This document shows positions 1 through 6,600 of a stretch of DNA of 9,733 nt, in pieces. The translations under genes and the position numbers were made by a program. How positions within the stretch are numbered: position 1 is the stretch's first letter; each line of letters starts with the position of its first letter. The stretch comes from Helicobacteraceae bacterium (GTDB taxonomy: Bacteria > Campylobacterota > Campylobacteria > Campylobacterales > Sulfurimonadaceae), in the NCBI GenBank assembly GCA_015488855.1, contig WFMY01000196.1, forward strand, positions 1-9,733, written 5' to 3'. A model generated the notes under the pieces. The model saw only the letters and a list, made by a program, of their open reading frames with translations. It had not been told where the DNA came from and did not search any database.

Positions 1-873
1 ATTCCAACTCTTGATGCTAAAAAATATAAAGAGGATTATTTTGAACAAGGGAGATACAAAGTACTTATCTCTGCATCACCTCAAGAGCATCTAGGTATCG
101 CTTATGTCATCGTAAAAACACAAAGTTATTTTAACAAACTTCGTAATTTGCAACTACTTGTTTTGTTTGTAGTGGGAGTTGTTTTAGTCTTAGTTGGTTT
201 TGTTAGTTTTTTTCTTGCGCGTTTATTTATGAAACCTTTGCGTAGTCGAGTGGAGCAGATAGAAAATTTTATACAAGATGTTTCACATGAGTTAAACACA
301 CCTATCACGGTTTTAAAGATGAGCGCAAGTAGAGGGATGAAAAAAGGTATTTATGATAAAAATATATTTCAAAATATCTCTATAAGTACCAAACAGCTTG
401 AGAGCATCTATAAGTCACTCACTTATCTTAACTTTAAACAAGAGATGCAACAAGTTGAGTTGCTTAATCTCAAAGATATAGTTGAGCAGACTATCAGATA
501 CTATACCCAACTCATTGATGCAAAACATATAAAAGTTATCACTGACTTAGAAGATGTTAAGTTGAGTATGGTTCCATCAAAAGCTGAACTGCTTTTTTCT
601 AACCTCCTCTCTAACGCTATCAAATACTCTATGCCAGATACGATGATAACTATGAAACTTACAAAAGAGTATTTTATTATCAAAGATGAAGGTATGGGTA
701 TAAAAGAGAGTAAACTGCAAGAAATTTTTGAGATTTATAAAAGAGATTCTAGTTTAGCTGGAGGTTTTGGGGTGGGACTTAGTATAGTAAAACAGATATG
801 TGATGCTTATGATATAAGAGTAGAAGTAAAGTCAGAGCTAGATAAGGGAAGTAGTTTTAAATTACATTTTTAA
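1..873 (+). CDS. Sensor histidine kinase, C-terminal part (5' end outside window)
   Basis: The reading frame is open from base 1 and ends at TAA 871-873, giving the last 290 residues; the true start lies to the left. Using window residue numbers, 1-49 look like the end of a periplasmic sensor domain. A hydrophobic helix follows at about 51-76. The H-box SHELNTP has the phospho-accepting His at 96 (codon 286-288), the N-box SNLLSNAIKYS has Asn at 205, the G1 box DEGMGI is at about 229-234, an F-like box IFEIY follows, and the G2 box GGFGVGLS lies near 254-261. The protein should autophosphorylate on His and pass the phosphate to a response regulator, which would presumably be encoded upstream and is not visible here. 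Only about 20 residues separate the membrane helix from the catalytic His, so a full HAMP domain (about 50 residues) is absent. The signal sensed cannot be read. Family assignment is very secure. Confidence 0.95.
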   Translation: MPTLDAKKYKEDYFEQGRYKVLISASPQEHLGIAYVIVKTQSYFNKLRNLQLLVLFVVGVVLVLVGFVSFFLARLFMKPLRSRVEQIENFIQDVSHELNTPITVLKMSASRGMKKGIYDKNIFQNISISTKQLESIYKSLTYLNFKQEMQQVELLNLKDIVEQTIRYYTQLIDAKHIKVITDLEDVKLSMVPSKAELLFSNLLSNAIKYSMPDTMITMKLTKEYFIIKDEGMGIKESKLQEIFEIYKRDSSLAGGFGVGLSIVKQICDAYDIRVEVKSELDKGSSFKLHF

Positions 874-918
874 TTTTACTTAAGTTATTTATACTTTCAT
901 GTGGCTATACTTACACTT

Positions 919-2502
919 ATGAAGACAATACCTTTACTTAATAAACAACTTATTATCAATACTTTATCTCAGAGGTTTACCGCAGATAAAAAACTCTCTG
1001 AGATTCCAAATCCTGCCCTTCTCATTGATGCCCAAAAAGCTGCTAAAAAGATTGCCAATGCTATACGAGAAAATAAAAAAATCACTCTTGTTGGTGACTA
1101 TGATGTCGATGGGGTGAGCTCTACGGCTATCATGGTGGACTTTTTTAGACAAATCCCTTATCCCCTTGAGGCTATCATTCCAAATAGATTTCATGATGGC
1201 TATGGTGTGAGTCCAAATGTTTTAGAACGAGTTGATGCAGACTTAGTTATCACAGTTGACAATGGTATCACAGCCCTAGAGGCTGCTAAAATCTGTAAAG
1301 AAAGAGGGATAGATCTCATCATAACAGACCACCATACCCCAGCAGATGCTTTACCCCAAGCATTTGCCATAGTTGACCCAAAGCTTGATACTTGTGAGTA
1401 CCCTTTTAAAGAGATTTGTGGTGCTCAGGTGGCATGGTTACTTTTAGCACTTGTTAAAAAAGAGTTAGCTTTAAAGATAGATATGAAACAATTTTTAGAT
1501 ATTTTAGCCATTGCCATCATCGCAGATATTATGCCACTTATAGATATTAACCGTACGCTTGTTAAAGAGGGTCTTAAACTGATGATGCACTCCAATCGCC
1601 CCTCTTCTATCATCATAAGAGATTTTCTAAACAAAACCTCCATCTCTAGTGAAGATATAGCCTTTGCAATAGCACCTCGCATAAACTCTGCAGGAAGACT
1701 CGAAGATGCTTCCATAGCCTTAGAGTTTTTCCGTGCGACAGATACGAACAAAGCCTACAAACAGTTTGAACTTCTTAGTAAACTCAATGAACTCAGAAAA
1801 GAAACAGAAGCTGATGCTACAAAAGAAGCGATTGGGCAAGTCAACCCTCAGGACAAGGTTATCGTAGTTGCAGATGAACATTGGCACGAGGGAGTCGTGG
1901 GCATCGTTGCTGCACGACTTGTTGAGAGATTTGGTGTCCCAGCTATCGTTTTAAATGTAAAAAATGGTATCGCCAAAGGAAGCGCTAGAAGCATAGGTGA
2001 GGTCAATATCTATGAGCTTATCAAGGAAAATTCATCTTACTTGGATAAATTTGGTGGACATAAGATGGCAGCTGGCTTAGGTCTTGATGCTCTCAAACTT
2101 CAAGAGTTTAGCAAAGCTATCAACAAAAGTGCTGATGCTCTTGATGCAAAAGATTTTTTACCAAAAGATGAAGTGATGGGCATCTTAGAAACAGATACTA
2201 TTGATATCGAACTCTTAGACCTTTTAGAGCGTTTTGAACCCTATGGTGAAGCCAATATACGCCCATCGTTTCTTATACAAGATGCACAAATACTTGAGAT
2301 AAAAACTTTTGGCAAAGAGAAAAACCATTGTAAAATCATAGTACGCCAAAATCAACATGAGAGAAAAACTCTTGAACTTATTCTCTTTAAACAGGTCTTA
2401 GAGATGCCTAAAGATAAAAAACTTAACTGCTCCTATAGTGTCAATAAAAATGAATGGAATAACAATGTCAATATCCAATTGCTTATTAAAAAAATATACT
2501 AA
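919..2502 (+). CDS. recJ: Single-stranded-DNA-specific exonuclease RecJ
   Basis: RecJ is a cytoplasmic DHH-family nuclease that degrades single-stranded DNA 5'-3' in recombination and mismatch or base-excision repair, using divalent metal ions. Counting from ATG 919, the sequence shows DHH motif I (GDYDVDGVSSTA) at about 59-70, a second Asp motif ITVDNG at about 111-116, the name-giving DHH triad at 137-139, ADIMPL at about 202-207, and the APRINSAGRLEDA block at about 252-264. The DHHA1 region carries GSARS at about 354-358 and FGGHKMAAG at about 378-386. A C-terminal OB-like nucleic-acid-binding part fills the rest. The length of 527 residues is normal, slightly shorter than the E. coli enzyme. 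GTG 901 is an alternative start adding six residues; neither start has a clear Shine-Dalgarno. ATG 919 was preferred because the N-terminus then begins close to the conserved region. The gene starts 45 bases after the kinase stop and is followed 44 bases later by the propeller-solenoid gene, probably on the same transcript. Confidence 0.96.
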   Translation: MKTIPLLNKQLIINTLSQRFTADKKLSEIPNPALLIDAQKAAKKIANAIRENKKITLVGDYDVDGVSSTAIMVDFFRQIPYPLEAIIPNRFHDGYGVSPNVLERVDADLVITVDNGITALEAAKICKERGIDLIITDHHTPADALPQAFAIVDPKLDTCEYPFKEICGAQVAWLLLALVKKELALKIDMKQFLDILAIAIIADIMPLIDINRTLVKEGLKLMMHSNRPSSIIIRDFLNKTSISSEDIAFAIAPRINSAGRLEDASIALEFFRATDTNKAYKQFELLSKLNELRKETEADATKEAIGQVNPQDKVIVVADEHWHEGVVGIVAARLVERFGVPAIVLNVKNGIAKGSARSIGEVNIYELIKENSSYLDKFGGHKMAAGLGLDALKLQEFSKAINKSADALDAKDFLPKDEVMGILETDTIDIELLDLLERFEPYGEANIRPSFLIQDAQILEIKTFGKEKNHCKIIVRQNQHERKTLELILFKQVLEMPKDKKLNCSYSVNKNEWNNNVNIQLLIKKIY

Positions 2503-2535
2503 TAAAAGCATCTCTTTTAACCCAAGCTATGCAAT

Positions 2536-2540
2536 AGGGG
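2536..2540 (+). promoter_or_regulatory. Ribosome binding site deciding the start of the propeller-solenoid gene
   Basis: AGGGG lies six bases before ATG 2547. An in-frame TTG directly precedes this ATG (2544-2546), but the spacing favours ATG, so the ATG was taken as the start. Confidence 0.6.
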
Positions 2541-2546
2541 TTTTTG

Positions 2547-4709
2547 ATGGGTAAAATTTACGAGTGTGTAAAAGCGAGATCGCTTCTCACTTCGCTTGAA
2601 GTTCTCAAGAACAAAGATATAGCTTTTGCCACTAAACTTCATGGTGCTAAAATCTGCTCTTCTGATGAGTGTAGTATAAAACTTAACTTTATACATCAAT
2701 ATTTAAACTCCTCTACTACGGCTATCTGTTTCAATAGCGATGGCTCTTTTTTAGCCTTTGCAAATGAGTGTCTTATATATATCGTCAATCTACTTACAAA
2801 AGATATCATAAAAACCATCAATACACAAAATGAGCCTATCGAACTTTTATCTTTTGATGATACGACTACACACCTCATCGCTGGAAGTAAAAATGGTAGA
2901 GTTCTCCACTATAGGATCGAAGGTTTATCACTCCTTTGTAGACTTTGTTCATTTCCTTACAAACGAGACGAAAGCAGCGTTATAAGACAAAATTTTGTTA
3001 GTGCCTTTGTCTTTAGAGGAACCAAACTCGCAACTACAGGTTATGGTGGCACTATACAGATTATAGATATCCATTCCCGTGCAAATACCATTGTTTTAGA
3101 AAATGGAAAATCACGCACAGATGCTCTCTGTTTTTTGGATGAGTATACACTAATAAGTGCAAATGTAGATGGAGTTTTACGCCTCTTTAACTTAAAAGAA
3201 AAAAAACTCATCCATCAATTAGACACGCCACTCATCAAAATCAAGCAGATAAGCCTCCTCCCAAATCCTCATTATGCGATGCTATGTTCACACACCAACT
3301 ACCTCTCCATCATCGATCTAAGAAGTTTCAAACTCATCCATAAAAACTATATGGAATTTAATGATTCCATCACGCATATAGCAACTCTTGATGAGGAGAC
3401 TATCTTAGTAAGTTTAAAAAATGGACAAATCAATAAAATGATTTTCCCTAGTCAAAAAAAGCTTAGTTCTCTCATCCTGCACAATTCACTTGAAAAAGCG
3501 TTTTTACTTACCCAAGATGAACCTATGCTTCAAGATACTCAAGAGTACATTAGATTAACTTCGCTCTATACCAATATCTACAATGAAGCCACCCAAGCAC
3601 TTATCAACCAAAATATATCCTCAGCGACGCAACTTTTACAACCCTTTGTCAATCTAAAGTCAAAGAAAAAAGAGATAAATCTTTTGTTTATCGCATTTAA
3701 ACACTACGATAGACTGAAAATATTTTTTTTAGAAAAAAAATATGCTTTAGCTTATGCAATCTGTGCTAAATATCCTGAGCTAGAAAATACCCCTATATAT
3801 AGAAAAATGGAAGAGGTCTTTAAAGATGTTTTTAAAAATGCACAAAGACAAATCATACTTCAAAAGATAAACAATGCAAAAGCATTCCTTTTCCCCTATA
3901 TAACCATACCTGCAAAAAGAAGTTCCATAGAGCTTCTTCTCAAACAAAACAAAGAATTTCTTCAGTTTATCATAGCGGTTGATAAGAAAGAGTATGCAAA
4001 AGCCTGCACCCTTGCCGAAAAAAATAAATACCTTCAAAATGTCCCAAGCTACAGTGTCCTTATAAATACTCTTGAAAAAAAGATAGAGCGCATCAAAGAG
4101 AGTATCAAAGAGGGCAATACTAAAAAAGCTTCTAAAATAATAGAGCTTCTCCAAGAGATAGTGCATCTTAAGTCAAAAACAAGGATATTTCGTAGTGAGA
4201 TAAAACATCTCAAGGAGTTGCAAAATCATTATGAAAATAATGATTTTAAATCTTGTTTTGATACTTTAGATAGTTATCCACATCTTAGTAATACCCAACT
4301 TGGCACTCTCTTAAACGAGTATTGGTGTAAACTTATCTCAAGTTGTGAGAAATATGCACTCAAAGGTAATATAAACGAGATTAAAAAGACTCTTGGAGAG
4401 TTAATATTTTTAGATGGTAGGCTAGAAAAGATAGGTGATCTATTTCGTGTAGCTTACCAAATACGCATCAAAACATATATCCTTAAAAAGTCCAATAATT
4501 CTGCTGAGAAGATAATCTATGCTTATATAGATACTTTTGGCATAGACAGTGAACTGCATGCACTCATGCAAAGATTTGAAAAAACTGCAAAGAAAAAACT
4601 TGCTATTACACCCATAAATGCTCAAAGAGTTACGCGAGACAACTGGACACACTCTGGTCTTATACTTACAAATTTTGAACAAAGTACTAACAAACAAAAT
4701 GTGTTATAA
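2547..4709 (+). CDS. Uncharacterised WD40-like propeller + helical-repeat solenoid protein
   Basis: I do not recognise a named family for this 720-residue protein. No signal peptide or membrane helix is visible, so it should be cytoplasmic. Residues ~10-310 form a chain of about seven WD40-like units of ~40 residues. Typical strand patterns recur (ICFNSDGSFLAFA, HLIAGSKNGRVLHY, KLATTGYGGTIQIIDI, TLISANVDGVLRLFNL, ILVSLKNGQINKM), which fits a seven-bladed beta propeller. From ~315 to ~687 the protein is helical and repeats every 42 residues: a small residue at 318, 360, 402, 444, 486 and 528 (all Ala), and an aliphatic residue at 328, 370, 412, 454, 496, 538, 580 and 622, without gaps. This predicts stacked helical hairpins. 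A basic, polar tail of ~35 residues ends the protein. Such architecture is normally a protein-protein scaffold; no catalytic residues are evident. The gene follows recJ by 44 bases, but a link to DNA repair is only positional. Coding status is secure, function is unknown. Confidence 0.9.
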   Translation: MGKIYECVKARSLLTSLEVLKNKDIAFATKLHGAKICSSDECSIKLNFIHQYLNSSTTAICFNSDGSFLAFANECLIYIVNLLTKDIIKTINTQNEPIELLSFDDTTTHLIAGSKNGRVLHYRIEGLSLLCRLCSFPYKRDESSVIRQNFVSAFVFRGTKLATTGYGGTIQIIDIHSRANTIVLENGKSRTDALCFLDEYTLISANVDGVLRLFNLKEKKLIHQLDTPLIKIKQISLLPNPHYAMLCSHTNYLSIIDLRSFKLIHKNYMEFNDSITHIATLDEETILVSLKNGQINKMIFPSQKKLSSLILHNSLEKAFLLTQDEPMLQDTQEYIRLTSLYTNIYNEATQALINQNISSATQLLQPFVNLKSKKKEINLLFIAFKHYDRLKIFFLEKKYALAYAICAKYPELENTPIYRKMEEVFKDVFKNAQRQIILQKINNAKAFLFPYITIPAKRSSIELLLKQNKEFLQFIIAVDKKEYAKACTLAEKNKYLQNVPSYSVLINTLEKKIERIKESIKEGNTKKASKIIELLQEIVHLKSKTRIFRSEIKHLKELQNHYENNDFKSCFDTLDSYPHLSNTQLGTLLNEYWCKLISSCEKYALKGNINEIKKTLGELIFLDGRLEKIGDLFRVAYQIRIKTYILKKSNNSAEKIIYAYIDTFGIDSELHALMQRFEKTAKKKLAITPINAQRVTRDNWTHSGLILTNFEQSTNKQNVL
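3489..4607 (+). repeat. Nine-fold 42-residue (126-base) protein repeat in the solenoid domain
   Basis: This is a degenerate tandem repeat visible at protein level inside the propeller-solenoid gene. The consensus is roughly: hydrophobic, two variable, Ala, two variable, aliphatic, about six variable, Leu or Ile, then a second helix. Ala codons fall at 3498, 3624, 3750, 3876, 4002 and 4128, exactly 126 bases apart. A weaker 84-residue super-period is also visible. For example, the segments around residues 399-418 and 483-502 share K(E)YA, L(E/Q)N, P and Y at matching places. The last one or two units are less clear. The DNA itself has diverged, so this is an old protein repeat, not a recent DNA duplication. 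Confidence 0.75.
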
Positions 4710-4710
4710 T
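4702..4710 (+). promoter_or_regulatory. Extended -10 promoter for the SDR-AraC pair
   Basis: TGTTATAAT is a perfect TGn + TATAAT extended -10 box and overlaps the stop codon of the preceding gene. No -35 hexamer stands at the usual 17-base distance, which is common in Campylobacterota. Transcription would start near 4717, leaving a leader of about 35 bases before ATG 4753. The 7-mer ATAATTA occurs at 4706-4712 and again at 4716-4722, exactly one helical turn apart, and could be part of an operator. Confidence 0.6.
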
Positions 4711-4742
4711 TACAGATAATTATGAAGTTATTTGAGTGTTTT

Positions 4743-4746
4743 GGAG
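4743..4746 (+). promoter_or_regulatory. Ribosome binding site deciding the SDR start
   Basis: GGAG is six bases before ATG 4753 and supports that start over the upstream in-frame TTG 4732. Confidence 0.65.
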
Positions 4747-4752
4747 TTTATT

Positions 4753-5571
4753 ATGAGTAAAATAGTTTTAATAACAGGAGCAAGTTCAGGTATGGGACTA
4801 GCTACAAGTAAATATTTAGCAAATAATAACTTTATAGTTTATGCAACCTCAAGAGATATTAGTAAACTTTCAAATTTGAATAAGACTAATATCATTCCAT
4901 TATCTATGGATATTACCTCACAAGAAAGTATAAATAGGGCTGTAGATATCATTTACAATAAACATAAAAGGGTTGACATACTTATAAATAATGCAGGTTA
5001 TGGGCTTGTATCGACCATAGAGGATATGGATGAGGATGAGATGCTCAATCAATATAATGTAAATGTATTTGGTCTGCTGCGTGTATGCAAAGCTACCATA
5101 GGGATAATGCGTAAACAAAATAGCGGTATCATCATCAATATATCTTCATTTTTGGGCAAAATTGGGCTACCGCTTTTAACTCTTTATAACTCATCCAAAT
5201 ATGCAGTAGAGGGGATTACGGATTCTCTTCGTCATGAGTTAAAGGATTTTAATATACGAGTACATTCCATCTTACCAGGTTTTTTTGATACGCAGTTTGC
5301 CAGAGATAATCTTGTGACAAATTTACAAACTTTTGATGAGAACTCAGCCTATGCAAATCTTGTTTCAAAGTTAACACCAATCATCATAGAACAAATAAAC
5401 AACGGTAACGATGCACAGGAGGTTGCTTTAATGATTTTAAAAATCATCAATAACGACAAGTTTCCAGTTCGTGCTACTGTTGGAGATAAAGCTAAAAAGT
5501 TTTTACCTATGCGAAAAGAGTTGAGTGATGAAGATTTTGAGCGAAGAGTTCGCCAATACTACAACATATAA
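4753..5571 (+). CDS. Short-chain dehydrogenase/reductase (SDR), NADP-type
   Basis: This is a classical SDR of 272 residues, the usual length, predicted to be a soluble cytoplasmic NAD(P)-dependent oxidoreductase. The cofactor motif TGASSGMG is at 8-15. It is followed by ATSR with Arg34 after the second strand, which usually favours NADP over NAD. MDIT lies near 52-55 and the structural NNAG at 79-82. The catalytic Ser is in the NISSF segment (131/132), with Tyr145 and Lys149 of YNSSK, and the PG loop follows at 175-176. The C-terminal part, which sets substrate specificity, gives no clear substrate. ATG 4753 was chosen because GGAG (4743-4746) lies six bases upstream; an in-frame TTG at 4732 would add seven residues without a ribosome site. 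The gene has its own extended -10 promoter and its stop overlaps the start of the AraC-type regulator by one base, so the two are co-expressed. Confidence 0.93.
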   Translation: MSKIVLITGASSGMGLATSKYLANNNFIVYATSRDISKLSNLNKTNIIPLSMDITSQESINRAVDIIYNKHKRVDILINNAGYGLVSTIEDMDEDEMLNQYNVNVFGLLRVCKATIGIMRKQNSGIIINISSFLGKIGLPLLTLYNSSKYAVEGITDSLRHELKDFNIRVHSILPGFFDTQFARDNLVTNLQTFDENSAYANLVSKLTPIIIEQINNGNDAQEVALMILKIINNDKFPVRATVGDKAKKFLPMRKELSDEDFERRVRQYYNI

Positions 5572-6491
5572 TGGAGAGTTTTTTCTTTAACATAACCGAT
5601 ACCTCATATAAAGTTACATATTTGTACAGTCATAAAAATGAGTACATAAAGAGAGTAGATATATCTAACGGCATAGTATTTTTTAATATATTCCTTCAAT
5701 CAAACAGAGAAAAATCTTTTCAGATTAACAATCTTGATAGAATGGTGATGATACCTGTAACAAAAAAAGGTTCATTGCGTTTACATGACAATATAAAAGA
5801 TAAGGTATTTGAAATAAAAGAGAACACTATAAATATTTTTACATCATCAAGACAAGATTTATCATTCAATATATCTAAAGCACAAAATAGTGAGATATTT
5901 ATCCTATTTATAGCTGACTTTGTTTTAAAACGATATCTAAGTTCAAAACAAACTGAGATTATAAACTTTTTATATCAAAATATTCAAGATGAGGTTTCAT
6001 GTGAACTCATAGATACTAAGCCAACCGATGCGCTTAGTTTATATATAATTGATAAAATTTTAGATTCAAAAAGTGATGACTTGATGGCTAGCATTCGATG
6101 TGAACATAATATCTTAGAGTTCATGATTCATAGATTTAACTTAGTAGATATGCTTGATGAAGAGCTACATGATGATGAAGTTTGCATCTCCCGTTCGGCT
6201 AAAGATATTTTACTTCGTTCATATATAAATCCACCATCAATTGAAACCTTAGCCCATCTTTGTGCTACAAATGAAACAAAATTAAAAAAAGTATTTAAAA
6301 AGGTTTACAATACTACTATATATGGATACATTCAAAAACTTCGTCTTGAAAAAGCCAACTTGCTCTTAAAAGAACAATATCTCAATATAGGAGAAATTGC
6401 CAGAGAGGTTGGATACAAGCATCAAGGACATTTCTCAAAATTATTCTTTGAAAGTTTTGGTGTATATCCAAAAGATTTATTAAAAAAATAA
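5571..6491 (+). CDS. AraC-family transcriptional regulator, PchR-like
   Basis: This is a DNA-binding regulator of 306 residues. The N-terminal ~200 residues are a poorly conserved sensing domain of the AraC-binding/PchR type; the ligand cannot be inferred. The C-terminal ~85 residues hold the double helix-turn-helix. The first is around 224-245 (ETLAHLCATNETKLKKVF) and the second around 273-294 (IGEIAREVGYKHQGHFSKLF), followed by the family signature FFESFGVYPKDL. The NETKLKK element in the first HTH resembles the PchR subgroup. ATG 5571 shares its A with the last base of the SDR stop (TAATG) and has no strong ribosome site of its own, so translation is probably coupled to the SDR. It likely controls the SDR promoter or its own operon, by analogy with other linked AraC regulators. 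Two 60-base lines of this gene (5581-5640 and 5881-5940) contain about 25% GC, clearly below the flanking genes, which may indicate transfer or simply weak constraint. Confidence 0.93.
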   Translation: MESFFFNITDTSYKVTYLYSHKNEYIKRVDISNGIVFFNIFLQSNREKSFQINNLDRMVMIPVTKKGSLRLHDNIKDKVFEIKENTINIFTSSRQDLSFNISKAQNSEIFILFIADFVLKRYLSSKQTEIINFLYQNIQDEVSCELIDTKPTDALSLYIIDKILDSKSDDLMASIRCEHNILEFMIHRFNLVDMLDEELHDDEVCISRSAKDILLRSYINPPSIETLAHLCATNETKLKKVFKKVYNTTIYGYIQKLRLEKANLLLKEQYLNIGEIAREVGYKHQGHFSKLFFESFGVYPKDLLKK

Positions 6492-6500
6492 TCCCTCTAG

Positions 6501-6509
6501 TGCTAAAAT
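6501..6509 (+). promoter_or_regulatory. Possible secondary extended -10 box upstream of the peroxidase
   Basis: TGCTAAAAT matches TGn + TAAAAT just after the AraC-type gene. No -35 is apparent. It would give a leader of about 85 bases for the peroxidase gene. It is weaker than the promoter at 6536-6564 and may be chance in this AT-rich gap. Confidence 0.3.
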
Positions 6510-6535
6510 AAAAATCCTTTTTTGCTAAAAAACTA

Positions 6536-6564
6536 TTGAACTTTTTTTTTAATTTATATATACT
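6536..6564 (+). promoter_or_regulatory. Sigma70-like promoter for the peroxidase-cytochrome pair, with a T9 spacer tract
   Basis: TTGAAC (6536-6541) and TATACT (6559-6564) are separated by 17 bases, the optimal spacing. Nine consecutive T (6542-6550) start the spacer. Transcription would begin near 6571, about 30 bases before ATG 6601. The rest of the 109-base gap 6492-6600 holds no gene. A GGGG at 6590-6593, seven bases before the start codon, may serve as a weak ribosome site. Confidence 0.55.
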
Positions 6565-6600
6565 TTACTTAATGCAAACTATCTTTTACGGGGTATAACT

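Noticed and set aside
148..150. TTG as the start of the histidine kinase
   Set aside because: The frame is open back to base 1 and the upstream residues read like the end of a sensor domain, so this is an internal Leu codon of a gene cut by the window edge.
1425..1751. 108-codon open frame on the - strand inside recJ
   Set aside because: It lies opposite conserved RecJ motifs and shows no family features of its own.
2503..2519. Six-pair hairpin (TAAAAG / CTTTTA) directly after the recJ stop, as a terminator
   Set aside because: The stem has a single GC pair and no T-run follows. It is too weak, and the next gene starts 44 bases later with its own ribosome site.
3780..4166. 128-codon open frame on the - strand inside the propeller-solenoid gene
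   Set aside because: It is rich in Phe, Tyr and Leu with no recognisable motif and lies opposite a well-supported gene. It is a shadow of Lys/Glu-rich coding on the + strand.
4732..4734. TTG as the SDR start
   Set aside because: It would add seven residues ahead of the usual MSKIVLITGAS beginning and has no ribosome site, whereas ATG 4753 has GGAG at good spacing.
5541..5553. Inverted repeat GCGAA-GAG-TTCGC near the end of the SDR gene
   Set aside because: Five base pairs with a 3-base loop inside coding sequence is short enough to be chance. There is no supporting T-run.
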